Below are positions 1-12,933 of a stretch of DNA of 64,000 nucleotides, in pieces (the stretch's first letter is position 1; the number at the start of each line of letters is the position of its first letter). The position numbers were made by a program, and so were the translations under genes. Below the pieces are notes generated by a model. The model was not told where the DNA came from, made no database searches, and saw only the letters and a program-made list of their open reading frames with translations. Location of the stretch: assembly GCA_035771175.1 (NCBI GenBank), contig CM069607.1:11404501-11468500 (forward strand), read 5' to 3'. Source of the DNA: Paratinospora sagittata. Its lineage: Eukaryota > Streptophyta > Magnoliopsida > Ranunculales > Menispermaceae.

Positions 1-400
1 AAAACGTTTTCTGAGTCACTTACCAACATTTTGGTAAACTTTCAGATAAATCCAACGGTGGGATTTCAAGATTCAATCATTTGATCAAAACTGCGCAAGA
101 CAATCTGTAAATTGGTGACACAGTGTTTGGAGCCTTATAACTCACCGTAGACAACTCCGATCAAAATTTTCATTGTTCATAATGAAGACCTATCAGAGAA
201 GAATAATCTGACAAAATTTCAGCTCAATCTGACCACGGATCTAGGAGAACAAGCCATTAATCCAAAACACTGTTTTCGACACAATTTTGCAACGAACAAG
301 TCTACGATCATTTTGAAACTTCATGCAAAGACATTCGAACCAACGCGCATCGAGCATCATATACGTATATGTACACGTATACGGGTACTCTAAGGGTCAA
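1..400 (-). mobile_element. L3-family LTR fragment, cut by the window start
   Basis: This stretch matches 38050-38419 (minus-strand L3 LTR of copy B) in the same orientation, and the reverse complement of the plus-strand L3 copy at 21225-23571. Shared landmarks are 'aatccaacggtgggattt' and 'gagccttataactcac'. It is the promoter-proximal part of an LTR that continues to the left of the window. About 25 terminal bases seem to be missing where it joins the L1 LTR near 400-411. The fusion to L1 probably predates the duplication, because copy B starts the same L3 inside the same L1 LTR. It contains no coding content. Confidence 0.7.
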
Positions 401-1084
401 AATGATGTGTGTTGTTAGGATTTCCTGTATCACTTTTACAAGCAGATAGCTTTTAGATAAGACCAACCAGACCAGTCTCTAGTTGAGAGGTGGGACATGA
501 GGTCCGCTTAAATACCAATCTTATAGAGCAGCAAGTTGCCTCTCGTTCACTATTCAAAGTTACTAAGGACAAGGCTAAGTGTGGTTGAGTCAGATTGACT
601 ACTAATCCGGCGTAGTAACAGTATAATACATGAACTCCAAGTATACAGGAATAAGTATGATAGGTATGAACAGTATACGCAATAATGCAGTGTAAATGAA
701 TAATAGACATAATGATAAATGAACGAAAACTTTAATAAAAGTCATAAGAAACGCAAACCTATGTTTTATTCTCCACCTTCAGATAAATTCTCCTTCTAGA
801 ACTGTCGCCTCTTCCCGAGCAGAACCGCCTTGCACCGCGAGGAGAGTCTCTAATAGAGAGTCTCAAAAAGAAGAGAGAGAAAATCACAAAAAGAGTGATG
901 AACCAACAAGGAGAGCAAGAGAGAGAGAGAGAGAGGAGAGTTGTGTGAAAATGAGGGGAATGAGGGGGGTGAAGGGTCCTACTTATAGAAAAAGGAATGC
1001 CCGAACATTCGGGTCATGCGCGAATGTTCGGGCGGCCTGCCCGAAGTTTTAATTTTTTTTTTCTTCTAAGCCGAGGGTATTACA
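401..1084 (-). mobile_element. 3' LTR (L1) of gypsy G1, copy A, truncated
   Basis: From about 409 the sequence follows the intact L1 LTR at 11657-12933 (from its position 12337 onward) and ends with GGTATTACA at 1076-1084, the complement of the LTR start TGTAATACC. A TATA-like box reads CTATAAGTAGG on the minus strand near 979-989. Upstream of it, at about 1000-1050, lie CCCGAA/TTCGGG palindromes. The distal 680 bp of the LTR were lost when L3 replaced them. Confidence 0.85.
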
Positions 1085-1097
1085 CTCTACCCCCTTT
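1085..1097 (-). other. Polypurine tract of G1, copy A
   Basis: Read on the minus strand this is AAAGGGGGTAGAG, directly abutting the TGTAATACC start of the 3' LTR. That is the expected position and composition of the plus-strand primer of an LTR retrotransposon. The same tract is at 38519-38531 in copy B. It fixes the orientation of G1 as minus. Confidence 0.85.
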
Positions 1098-1740
1098 CAA
1101 AGAATTTCTCCCTTGAAATTCAGTCCATGTAGTGATGATTACTATCTTCGTGAGATTCACCGCCTTCGTCATCATTGACAAGATCAGGGTAATGCCGGTA
1201 AGGTCCCTGAATAATACTGTAGCCAGTGGAATCCTCAACATCATCAAACAATGGAGAGCAAACGGAGTAGGATTCGTCCTCAGAAGGTTCCGACATTTGC
1301 CTGACTGATGGTGGTGTAGGCCACTGCAAGTTGCAGCGTTTCAGGAGAGATAAGTTGAGGGATGGAATACATTTTCATGCAGTTGCCCAAATTCGGCCGC
1401 CTGACAATTTTGGTAAGAGATCTTGCCAGGATGAGGGCACAGGATTGCTTCGGGCAATATTGTTACGCTAAAGCCATACTCGCTCTGGCGATAAGAATCG
1501 CTGCCGCTGAGGCGAAGGGGTTGGTGACGTAAAAAAGTTGTGGTTTGCTTCAGAGTCTGAATGAGTCTCTACTAGTTGCCAAGCAGGCCATGGAGCAAAT
1601 GACTCGTTACTCCTATTTGAATTATTTTCAAACATCTGCATGGTTAATTAAATAAAACAATATATTAAGATATTATAAAAGAAGTTCCACAATTTCATTG
1701 ATTACTGAAAAAGTACAATGCATCACATCATCAACTATTA

Positions 1741-4700
1741 CTAGAAAACAATTCGGTGTATTTCAGTTTAATTGTATCTTCTAGTTCCCAAGTTGTTTCC
1801 TCTACTCCGTGGTGATCCCAGAGTACTTTAACAAGTGGAATGCTATGTTGCCTCAGTTCTTAAGTTTTCCTTTCAAGAATTTGTATTGTTCTTTCCTGAT
1901 ATTTGTTTCCTTCTTCAACCCGGACTTCGACCAGAAGGATGATATGTGAAGGATCCGGACGATACTTTCGAAGCATAGATACATGAAAAACGTCATGAAC
2001 CTTGGACATGGATGAGGGAAGGGATAGTCGATAGGCTAGTTTGCCAATAAGTTCGACGATCTGAAATGGGCCAATATATCGTGGAGAGAGCTTTCCCTTG
2101 ATCCCGAAGCGTTGACACCTCTTGTAAGCTGAACTTTTAGAAAAATCAAGTCCCCCTTATCAAATTCTAGATGCTGTCTCTGCTTGTCGGCATAGCTTTT
2201 CTATCGACTTTTTGCTACACGAAGTCGCTATTTTACTAGTATGATCTTCTCAGAAGTCTCTTGAAGTAGTTCTGCTCCCAATTGCGTCAGTCTGTCATAT
2301 CTAAACAGCATACCGGAGATGTGCAAGGGCGACCGTAGAGAGCCTCATATGGTGCCATGCCGATACTGGTTTGGTAGTTGTTGTTGTATGCAAACTCAGG
2401 CAAATGTAAGTGTTTTGCCCATCCGTCATGAAAGTCCAAAATGCAACACGTAACATGTCGTCCAAGCTTTGGATTAGACGCTCTGACTGCCCATCAGTCT
2501 GAGGGTGAAAAGTTGTGCTCATGGGATCCTGGAGCCCATTCGACTCTGGAAGCTTTGCCAAAATTTTGATGTGAATCAAGGGTTTTAATCAGAGACAATC
2601 GTGAGTGGTATGCCATGGAGGCGTACGATCTCTCTTTCATACAATTTGGCTAGCTTGGCAGGGTTATCTGTGAACTTTATTGGTAAAAAGTGTGCAGACT
2701 TTGTAAGTCTGTCAATGATAACCCAAATTGCATCTTGCCCTTTATTATTTCGAGGCAATGCCGTAACAAAATCCATTGTGATGTTCTCCCACTTCCATTC
2801 TCCAATAGGTAAAGGCTGGAGAAGTCCAGAGGGAAATCTGCGTTCTGTCTTTAATTGTTGGCACACGAGACATCGAGCAACGAAGTCTGCAAAATAGCCT
2901 TCTTCATTCTAAAAAATCAAAATTGTTGCTTGACATCCTTGTACATCTTGTCTTCCCCAGGATGCATAGCGAACCTCGAACAGTGCATTTCAGTGAGCAC
3001 TTCTTTCTGAACTTCAAGATCGTTCGGTAGGCAGAGACGTTTTTTTGTAGAAAATAGCCCGCTGAGTAGAAGTTCTCTATTCTCCATTAACATGAGGTCA
3101 TTGGCTTAAGTTGCAGAAATATTTTGAATAAGCTCGGAGTTGGCTGATAATTGAGAAAGTCGTGATCTTCCCCCCTCCTCGATGACCTGTAAGTTAAAAT
3201 TCTCCATCTCCGTAGCCAACTTCCCCATTTCAAAGTTAAGAGTACAAGCAACAACATAAGATTTTCTACTCAGGGCGTCAGCCACAACATTGGCCTTTCT
3301 TGGATGGTATTGGAGCTGAAAGTCATAATCTTTCAAAAATTCCAACCATCGTCTTTGGCGGAGGTTTAGGTTTCTCTGAGTGTAGATATACTTGAGACTC
3401 TTGTGACCCTAGAAGACCTCAAACTGTTCACCATATAGCTAGTAACGCCATAACTTCAGTGCGAATACGACAACTGCAAGTTCCAGATCATGCGTTGGGT
3501 AATTACCCTCATGAATCTTTAGTTGCCTAGAAGTATAAGCAACCCCTTGGCCTTCTTGCATTAGTACTGCACCTAAGCCTTGGAAAGAGGCGTCGTTGCA
3601 TAGTAAAAACTCAACTCCATTTCTTGGAGTGATTAGTACTGATGCTGTAGTGAGACGTTTCTTCAATTCCTGAAATGAAAATTCACAGGCAGGATTCCAA
3701 ATGAATCGTACGTCTTTTCGAGTGAGCTTGGTCATAGGTTCAACAATTTTAGAAAATTTCTTAATGAAGAGTCTGTAGTAGCCTGACAAACCAAGAAAAC
3801 TCTAGATTTGAGTCATTATGGTAGGCTGCTTCCAGTTTAAAACCGCTTCAACCTTTGAAGGATCCACCTCAATGCCATTGCCTGAAACCACATGACCTAG
3901 CAATTAAACTCTCTTCGCCCAAAATTCTCACTTACTCAACTTTGCATACAACTGATGGCTTCTTAAGGTTTGGAGGACAATCCTCAGATATATCTTATGG
4001 TCTTCTTTAGTTGAAACATAAATCAAGATATCATCTACAAAGACCATCACGAATCGGTCTAAATATAGCCTGAAGATGCGGTTCATCAAATCCACAAACG
4101 CTGCAGGTGCATTTGTTAGACCGAACGACATGACCAAGAACTCGTAATGCCCGTACCGTGTTTTGAAAGCCATTTTAATTATGTTCGACTTTCTGATCCG
4201 TAGTTTTTGGTAACCAGATGGTAAAATAATCTTAAAGAAGTATTTGACATTTCTAAGTTGGTTGAACAAGTCATCGATCCTGAGTAATGGGTATCTGTTC
4301 TTGATGGTGGCGTTATTCAACTTGCGATAATCGATGCAAAGTCGTAACGAACCATCTTTTTTGCAAACAAACAGAACTGGAGCGCCCCAGAGTGATGAAC
4401 TTTTTTGATGCAGCCATTACACTCCAATACCTTCTGTTGTTTGTCCAACTCAACCAACTCGACATTGGACATTCTGTATGGTGGAATTGAGATGGGTCCC
4501 GTCCCTGGTAAGAGTTTGATCTCAAAATCGAATTTTCAAACTGGAGGTAGACTAGGAAGGTCATTTAGAAAGATCGTTGGGAATTTAGATATAACCGGGA
4601 TATCGTGTACTTTGAGAGGGTACAGTGATGATGATTCATTGTCATCACCAAGGTATAAGGCTCGAAGTTGTACTATGAAGAGTGCAACAGTCGAGTTGTG

Positions 4701-5045
4701 TATCCATTTGCTCGTTTCCTGAATCTTGACAAACTCCCCAGTGGGCAAGGTTAACTGAACTTGCTTCTTCAAACAATCAATCCTTGCATTTAGTGGTGCG
4801 AGCCAATCCATGCCAAGGATGATGTCAAAGTCGTCAATGTCCATCACTAAAAGATCTACATAAATTATATGTTCTGACATTCGAAGTTCACATCGAGAAC
4901 ACTTGAATTTCAAGTCAATACCAGATCCTATGGTGTTGAGACATAGATTGTGATATTCGTGGGTTCAGGTTGCAACTGTAAATGCCTTACCAATGCAAAA
5001 TATATAAAGGAGTGTGTAGCACCAGAATCAAACAGGACATGCACC
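1741..5045 (-). pseudogene. G1 chromovirus pol (protease-RT-RNase H-integrase-chromodomain), copy A
   Basis: Domains occur in gypsy order on the minus strand. The retropepsin active site DSGA is at about 5019-5029, and the flap-downstream motif ILGMDWL lies within 4536-4913. Reverse transcriptase spans about 3800-4480, with FVDD at about 4029-4047. RNase H spans 3106-3789, including [16 protein letters not shown]. The integrase zinc region is about 2840-3000 (H...H and CLVC), and the integrase core spans 2301-2866 (MDFVTALP, HGIPLTIVSD). A chromodomain at 1741-1925 ends in VKVLWDHHGVEETTWELED. The chromodomain identifies a chromovirus, most like the Tekay/Del lineage. Numerous stops and frameshifts, including one at the start of the chromodomain near 1925, make it non-functional. 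Confidence 0.9.
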
Positions 5046-5076
5046 ATGGTATTGAACAAGAGAAATGTACCTTCGA

Positions 5077-8000
5077 CTACATTGTTACCTGGGAGGGCTT
5101 GTTAAGCGACGAAAAACGCTCAGCCTTGCTGCCTTTGTCCCTGATTCTATTAGTTCTGCCTAGGCTGGGCATTAGCACTGGAACTACGGGAATAGGTTGT
5201 TGTTGTTGTTGAAGGTGGGCATAGGCATTTCTTACATGGCCCTGTTGGCCGCAGTTGAAACAAGTCAGCATCTACTACTGAGGCACTTGCTGCTGGTTTT
5301 GTTGATCATGTTGATTGTGGTGTTGCTAACCACTACCTCTATCGTTGCCATTTCGGAGGCCACCCCTGCCATTGCGGCCTCCACGGTTATGATTGTGAAA
5401 ACCCTGATGACCAGGTTAGAAGTCTCAGCCGTAGATGTCACGGCCTCATGTTTTTGTATAGGGGCTAGGAAGGCAGGGGTTTGATTAAAGTAAGGCTTCT
5501 TCTTATTGCCCTGCTGAGTGCCCTGTTGAGAAAACGTTGCAGGTCGTTTTCCCCTGTTCTTCCTCTATTCCTACTCAGTTTTCTCCTGCTCAAAGTTCAT
5601 GGCCATGTTGACAAGTTTCCTATAATTCTTGAGATTCAAGATCGACAAGGCCTGTCTGATGTCTGGACGTAGGCCATTATAGAATTTCTCGGCCTTATCT
5701 CGCTCCGTTGAGATGGTGCAAAGAGAGATGACCGACAATTCTTTGAACTTGACAGCGTACTTGCGTACTGTCATGTTGCCCTGGTAGAGTCTGGCAAACT
5801 CCTGGCGCCTCTGCCTTTTCACTGTGCCAGGGAAGTATTCATCGATGAATAGTGACTCAAACTCTAGCCAAGTCATGTCCGCTATGATAACCCTTGGGTC
5901 TTCCTTCACAGTTATCCACCAGGTGTTACCTCCACCAACAAGTTGGTAGGAAGCTAGTGGAATCTTCCGACCCTCGTCGACTCCCATAGCCTCGAGAGCC
6001 TTCTTCGACTCATCGAGCCATTTATGCGCTTCAACCGCATCAATAGTGCTAGCAAAAGTAAGGGGTTGTAGTATCTTATTGTGACGACCCTCAGACCCTA
6101 GACCACCATCCCCTCGGGACGGCATGCAAAATGCTAGGGCAGGATGCCTGGCGTAGGCATCCCCAATCACCCTCAACCCGCGTGAGGAGGTTGAGATCCT
6201 ACGAGCCTTATACAAAACCTAATAAACATAACCTGCAATTCTATATATATCCAAAATGAAAGTCACAAACAAAAGAGAATGCACAATAAATCCATAGTCC
6301 CAATGGTCCATCCAAATGGACATACACATATAAGTCCAAAGATCAAGGGTACAAAAATTTTCATATACCCTCATCATCTATCTAACAAAACCCATCTCAC
6401 CACATACTACAAAAGTGCAAGTGATATAATTACATACTAAAAAATATAATCACATCATAATTAAAACCAAATTCACCAAAAATTTGCATCCTAACTCACG
6501 TTGAGGCCCTTAACTCTCTAGCCGGCAAGGTCCTCAAGATATGACTACACCTTTGCCCTTATCCGGAATGGGAGGACCTGAAAAAGGTAAATGAGGATGA
6601 GCCAACGATACCCAGTGAATAGAATTCAAACATGTCATCTATATTTATCAATAAACATCATGTATGCATGTCAATGTGTAGAATGATTAAAAGCTCATAA
6701 CATATAAATATCATGCATTCATAATAGTTCGATGCAAGTAAAAGACTATCATTTCGATTCTCATTCCATATGCATTGGAGTTTCTAGTGCACGTTTATTT
6801 CACTGTACCTTTCCCATGCCCAATCATATTCATTTGGGACTTACTAGTGTGCGTCTATTTCACCGCACCGTTCTCATCATCAAATATTTCCATACTAAAA
6901 CCCTCCTATGACAAGGTTAAGTCTCCCTATTAGCCAGATAGATGAGCCAAACCAAGGTCATAAGGTTTTATTCCAAAAAATTCATCATTCAAACCATTGG
7001 AATATGTTTCATGCTTTCAAACATACAAGATATAAGTAATATGATGACATATAAGATTTAAACATAATAAAAGTCTACTCACAACCAGGCCTCGCGAGAG
7101 TATCTAACCACATACGATAACCATGACCGAATCAATCAAATCAAGATCCTGAAATAATCATCAATATGATAAACATCAATTTCCTATGTTCAATCACATA
7201 GAAATACACATCAACCTTAAATCAGCCCACACATGATCAATAGGCCTAATACCCCATCTAAACACAATATACAACTCAATTCAAATACATTAGGCCTCTA
7301 ATGTCTAATTCTCATTCATAAATCATTTAATTAATCACAAATACTGATTTTCCAATTCTTTAGGCATAAACATGCCCAAATTTGATCATATATGGCCTAA
7401 CCCATGACATGGTCACTTCCATCAAATTAAATAACTTAAACAACTCTAATCATGCTCAATTAGACATACATTGCATCAATTTCAAGATTCTAAGTCAAGA
7501 GCATCAAAAGCCTCAATTTAGGAAAAATCTCTACAATAGGCATAGAGTGGAATTGAACTAAGTCATACAATTCTAACATAGTTTCAAACATTCTAAACCC
7601 ATAATTCCACTCCATTTGGGTCCAATTAGGCAATTCCCAGGTCAATTTTATCAATTGACTTGGTTTAGGTCAAAAGCCCCAATTTGGGCAAAACTTTCGA
7701 AATCAATCCCTAGGCCAATTTTACACTAAGTCACCATGTTTGACAATGCAAAACACTGATCTCGCATCATGGGTTCGTCAATAATGGTCCCTAGGTCAAC
7801 ATAGTTGACATGCAAGGCTTAATCATAACCCTAGGTCAATGAATCAAGTAAGGGTCATTGTACTTAAATCCACCAATTTCTTGCTAGAAATTGGGGAAAA
7901 TGGTGTCATTAGGTTCCAAATCACTCAAGGAACCCAAATCAGTAGCTCACATGACGTCCTTAAGAGTTTCACACGAAACCCTAACTCCAAACACCACCAA

Positions 8001-8858
8001 AAACGGGGTGAAAAGCATGAGAAATGCTTTTGGAGTGTAGATCTAGGTCATGGAGTGTTGTTTCACCCATAAGTAAGCCAAAAAAGATGAAAATCAATCA
8101 ACCCTAGGTTTAGGACACCACAAATTCGTGGTTCATACCCACCTTTAGGTCAAAATCTAACTAATTTACACAATCATAATGAGAATCTAGGAAGAAAATG
8201 AAGAATTATACTTACTTTGAGTGATATTTGAGCAAGGGACCTCAAAACCCTATTTTTTCTCCTATTTTTCTCCTCTCCACCCTTCTCCCCAATTCTCCCA
8301 GTCAATTTCGTGCAAATGAGCCAAAAAATGTGTTTCATTGGCTTAAATAGGCAATTTTGGTCCCACATGTCAAAAAATAGTTTTCTGGGAAATTTGGCCA
8401 TGGAGCGCTCGATACACATCGGGTTTTCGTGTTTAGATAGGCGTTTTCTATGTAAAAATGGGTGTTGGACTCGATTCAGACATCCCCGAGTCCATTTGAC
8501 GCACCCAACATAAATTTATCGTAAAATCAACGCAAAAACACACAAAACAAACATCAAACACATACAAGTAAGCATCAAACAAACACCAAACATATCAAGG
8601 CAACCACATAGAGTTTGGGCACATGCAATTGGGTTAAGGGCTAGATGAAATGATTTTCAGGGCGTCACACTTATACTTAATGATCTGGTCGATTTGAGTC
8701 TCCGACCCAAATCGAACAGGTGCCTGTACGGTGAAAACCTGGTTGGCCGGGGTCTCACGGACGACCGTTTGAACTGTAACTTTCATCGCCTCAATGAATC
8801 CAACGAAGAAGTGTTCCATGCTCGAAGGCATGATAAAGGGTGTGGGCTGAGGTGGCAC
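5077..8858 (-). pseudogene. G1 gag, copy A, split by a solo LTR
   Basis: The gag coding sequence starts near 8858 (MPPQPTPF...) and is interrupted at 8669 by the L2 solo LTR. It resumes at 6079 and runs to about 5571, with a retrotransposon-gag domain that includes the pieces EFARLYQGNMTV and FYNGLRPDIRQAL. A CCHC zinc knuckle follows at 5077-5271 (CFNCGQQGHVRNAY), in which the last Cys has become Tyr; copy B keeps the Cys. Gag would form the particle that packages the element RNA. The 2.6-kb insertion and the altered knuckle show that it is dead. Confidence 0.88.
6080..8669 (-). mobile_element. Solo LTR of family L2 inside G1 gag, target duplication CTTAT
   Basis: The element reads TGTGACGACCC... 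to ...GGGCGTCACA (2590 bp) and is flanked by the 5-bp duplication CTTAT (6075-6079 and 8670-8674). No internal coding region is present, so it is a solo LTR left by recombination between the two LTRs. The minus orientation is inferred from a TATA-like TATTTAAG near 8345 on the minus strand, followed by a CT-rich leader in the complement, and from resemblance to minus-strand L3 and L4. A hairpin with arms GGACTCG and CGAGTCC lies upstream of the promoter (about 8467-8495). Its copy-B twin is truncated at 45781. Confidence 0.9.
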
Positions 8859-9735
8859 TGCCTGCTCAGAAGCAATGGCAGTGTTGTGTGTGGCCTACTC
8901 TGCCCTCGGAGGCGGCGGTTCCTTATTTTGTATCTCAGGAGGTGCCTCCTCTGCTGGATGGGTTGTGCATGGCCTTCCTCTCTTTCTGGTTTGCATTTTC
9001 TCACTGGCAAGGAGAAAATAAAACACAGCTTTAGGAACCCTAGCCAAGTATAGTGATATGATATTCTCATTAATAAGTTCGAGAGTTTTGCAATATAAAA
9101 CCACTTATTTTTCTAGGTATGGTGTAAGGTTTTTGGCCATGGTATAAAACAAGGTTAGAGTATTCATATAATAAGTAAAATTTTGAAAATATTTTAAATG
9201 TTTTGCTTCTGGTTCTGTGAACATACATATGTTTTTGAAATTCCAAACGAGTCATAGAGATTCTAAGATTAACCTCGGTAAATATCCTAATATAACGTTC
9301 TATCACTTTCTTATGTGTTCAAACTCTTTTGCTTAGTCTTTCCGACTATTATCCAAGTTCGTGTGTCCCATACCACATGAATTTGGTAATAAAGGGTTCA
9401 ACCAAGTTATGTCGTATGAACACGATCTCTACAAAACATCGGCTAGAGAGGAGTTCACTAATAGTATCATCCAAGTTTACTCGTCCCATACCATGTAAAC
9501 TTAGTGATAATGTTAGTAATTCAGCTTTCCCCAGATGTTTTTTCCACACAAGGTCATGGGTTTTCTTACTTCTACGTTTTATTTAGTATCTTCCAATTTT
9601 GTTGTGTCCTATACCACTCCAAAATTAGCGATACAAAAGAAAAAAAAAAATGGTTGTAAGTTGGCCCACCAAACACATTCTCAAAGAAACATTTCATCCA
9701 TAAAAAGAAAATATTTACAATGCCAGTAATTTTTC

Positions 9736-11322
9736 CTAATTTTCCCGCTTACTCCTCCTCCTTCTGGAACTCCTGGTGGATGCGGAGCGACTACTAGAAG
9801 AATGTTGAGAAGTTGTTTGTTGTTCTTCTATGTTTTGCACACGCGTTATCAAAACATTATGGGTCTCACGCATGTCGACCATACTAGACACTAAAAACTG
9901 TAACTGGTTGAATGGGTTAATCGATTGTCCAATTGGTGGTTGATTGGCTAGTTTCCCCATCGACGGGTGGTAGGTTGACTGCCCCATAGGTGGAGGGTAG
10001 GCCATGTGCATTGGTGGAAACTGTTGGCCGTATGGTTGACTCATAGGTGGAGGGTAGTTGGTTTGATTGTACGGAGATTCCCTAACTGGGACATCTTAGA
10101 CGTTTGGATATGCTTGAGTTGAAAAATTTTGAAATAGTGGACTCATCGGGATATCTTGTCTTCCAAAATTTGGTGCCGCACAATTTTGTTGTTGTTGGTT
10201 CACAAAAAATTGTGGATTCGGCTGGTAAGGTACCTCAGGAGTTTGAACCTTTTGAGACGTCGTATTGCCTCGATTTGGCAGGTCTCAGGGAAGTGGATTT
10301 GCCAGAACTCCCTGTCCATCCTGATTTGTTTGGGGTTGATCAAAGTTTCCATCTAAGTTGCCAAAGAGTTCTTCCTCGGAGAATAAATGGTTGGTTTGAT
10401 CATTATTTGGTGCCTCCCTTGTGGGAATCTTGCACCCACTTTTTTGTAGATAACCATCAGTGTTACCACTAGTTCTTCCGCTATTCTCCCCTGAAGTCGC
10501 GCCAAATATTTCCTCGTCAGTCACCTCTCCTTTTGAGACAAAAGTTTTGGAAATATAGGATATTTTAACAACTTTAGTAATCTGTGTCGAAGATTCATCA
10601 AAAGTATTGATGTTTGCGTCGTGTAGTATCCTCATGATCATGACCCCATAGCCAAGGTATTCCTTTTTTGTAAGGTTATGAATCACCCTTAACATTTGCT
10701 GAATGATGATGTTAAGTAGGGAAACTGAAATTCCCTCTTTTAAGCAGTATAGGATAAGGAGTTGAGCCCTTGACATTCCACCTCTAGTCACCACTTCCGG
10801 CAAGATGTTATCGACTATAACCTTCCCAAGGCTTGCAAGGGTTGGTTTCAGGAGATTATTTGGGAGGTGGGTGTACTTCTTTAGGGTGTACGCCTTATTG
10901 GTGAGGGAATTAAATATTTTTTCCTTGGATTCAACGATCTCTGCAACAGTCTGGGGTTCATGTGGATCAATGATCTTGTCTCCAATTGGGATTTCCATTA
11001 GTCACGAGATAGTTTCGACTCTAATAGAAATTTTTGCTACCTTGATCATTGTCTCCAAGACAAGGTTGATCCCCGCTTCCTGAAGTCTCACGATATTTAA
11101 GGATTCGTAAAATGACTTCACCAAGTTGATGGAGACGAAACCCTCAACTTTTGTTATATTCAGCCGCCCCAGCTTTGCGAGTTTGTTATGAAGGGTAGGA
11201 TAGAGGCGGAGTTCCTTCATGTCGATACTCCTCATTAACACAACCACCCGATTGTAATGTTTCGTAAGTCTTGTGAGAGTTGCTCCCCGACTACTGGAAG
11301 TTGTTCCTTCACTAGAGGCCAT
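9736..11322 (-). pseudogene. Extra sense ORF (ORF0) between the G1 primer site and gag
   Basis: On the minus strand an ORF starts at ATG 11320-11322 (MASSEGTTSSSR). It continues through 11002, then in 10285-10998 (MEIPIGDKIIDPHEPQ...) and 9736-10044. The pieces are separated by stops or frameshifts, so it looks like one decayed protein of about 500 aa. The middle part (VVDNILPEVV, KEYLGYGVMIMRIL) resembles the 'putative plant transposon protein' domain found in accessory ORFs of plant retrotransposons. The tail is rich in Pro and Gln (PPMGQS repeats), then has a possible coiled coil and a Ser/Arg-rich end. Its function is unknown. The sense orientation ahead of gag recalls ORF1 of Ogre-type elements. 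Copy B lost this region. Confidence 0.6.
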
Positions 11323-11409
11323 TATCTTGCTAAAAGAAAGATAAAACTTGTGAAGTACACAAAATATATTCCTAACATTTTTAAGATTTATGCCTTGTCC
11401 GTTGGACAA

Positions 11410-11640
11410 TTTTTTTTTTTCACTTGATGTTTATGCCATCATTGAATTCAAATTTTTCAACAGGCTATATATATATATCTCATATATAAATATATATATA
11501 TATAAATCTTAACTATATAAAAACTATATAGTTATATAGATATATATATCTAATATAAATCTTAAAAAGATATATATATATATATCTAATATGAATTTTT
11601 CCTCCTAAGTGGTGGACATGGGCGGGCCATGGACCTTTCT
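11410..11640. repeat. AT-rich leader of G1 with TA-dinucleotide tracts
   Basis: The leader between the primer site and ORF0 contains several short (AT)n runs between about 11466 and 11595 and no coding sequence. It is part of the untranslated 5' region of the retrotransposon RNA. Confidence 0.6.
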
Positions 11641-11651
11641 CTCTGATACCA
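11641..11651 (-). other. Primer binding site of G1, initiator Met tRNA
   Basis: The minus strand reads TGGTATCAGAG, complementary to the 3' end of plant initiator tRNA-Met. It lies 5 bp (TTTAA) inside the 5' LTR, where reverse transcription is primed. It fixes the adjacent LTR as the 5' LTR of a minus-strand element. The site is deleted in copy B. Confidence 0.88.
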
Positions 11652-11656
11652 TTAAA

Positions 11657-12933
11657 TGTCACACCCCTCCCGGACGCGCCTAAACCGGCGGGACACTCAC
11701 GGGCAGGGCGTGAATTCATTATAACAATAACTGAGTGCACAGGTACACAATTGAGTACAAATCTGATTTTATTAATTTCAGAATGTATTTTTGGTACAAA
11801 ATATAATTAGGGGAACATCCTCCCTAGTCTCCTGTAACAATTAGTTAACAACGGGGTGAGCTATTGCCTAGTGGGTAAAATAGTTCGTGAATATGACAAT
11901 TAATAAAGAAGACTTCATAATCAAACATCGCATATACACACCATAACATTATAAATAGTACAACATGTATGTATGCATGACATCATCTCGTAATGGTTCT
12001 GTGATCGCACGTCACCCTGAGTTCATGTATAGATGTCCATCCTCGGGTAAACCCGAGTTCACATTGTACGTCCCTCCCCAGGAATTTCGCCCTTGGTTCA
12101 CGTACGGATGTCCCCCCAGGTAATCCTGGCTTCACATTGTATGTCCCTCCTCAGGAAGTATCAGGAATGATGAGCATTGCTTCAATAACTATTTTGTATG
12201 TCACAAACCACTTACGTCACTAGGCGGTGCTTATGTATGATGACCATGCATGTGCGGGTCCGATCTTTACTAACATTATTCTGGTTTGACAACGTCTGGT
12301 GATTCTTATCAGGGTCGGCATCACGACGTGCATTGTTAGGATGTCCTATATCACTTGTATAAGCAGATAGCTTTCAGATAAGACCAACCAGACCAGTCTC
12401 CAGTTGAGAGGTGGGACACGAGGTCTGTTTAAATACCAATCTTCTAGAGCAGCAAGCTGCCTCCCGTTCACAATTCAAAGTTACTAAGGACAAAACTAAG
12501 TTTGGTTGAGTCATTGACTATTAATCCGGCGTAGAAACAGTGTAATACATGAACTCCAAGTATACAAGCATAAGCATGACAGGTATGAACATTATACGCA
12601 ATAATGCAGTGTAAATGAATAATAGACATAATGATAAATGAATGAAAACTTTAATAAAAGTCATAAGACACGCAAACTTATGTTTTGTTCCCCACCTTCA
12701 GATAAAATCTCCTTCTAGAACTGGCTCCTCTTCCCGAGCAGAACCACCTTGCACTGCGAGGAGAGTCTCAAAAATATGAGAGAGAAAATCACAAAAAGAG
12801 TGATGAACCAACAAGGAAAGCAAGTGAGAAAGAGGAGAGTTGTGTGAAAATGAGTGGGGTCCTATTTATAGAAAAAGGAATGCCCGAAGTTTCAAATTAT
12901 TTATTTTTTTTCGTCTAAACCGGTGGTATTACA
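11657..12933 (-). mobile_element. 5' LTR (L1) of gypsy G1, copy A
   Basis: This is a complete LTR of 1277 bp with ends TGTCACACCCC (left) and GGTATTACA (right); the sense ends are TGTAATACC...GGGGTGTGACA. A TATA box, CTATAAATAGG, is at 12861-12871 on the minus strand. The right flank TGGGG belongs to relic R1; the equivalent left flank in copy B is ATGGG, giving a 4-5 bp target duplication. The CCGAA palindromes seen in other L1 copies are largely lost here. Confidence 0.92.

Noticed and set aside
7839..8072. 77-codon plus-strand frame
   Set aside because: It lies inside the L2 solo LTR and is not maintained as an open frame in copy B.
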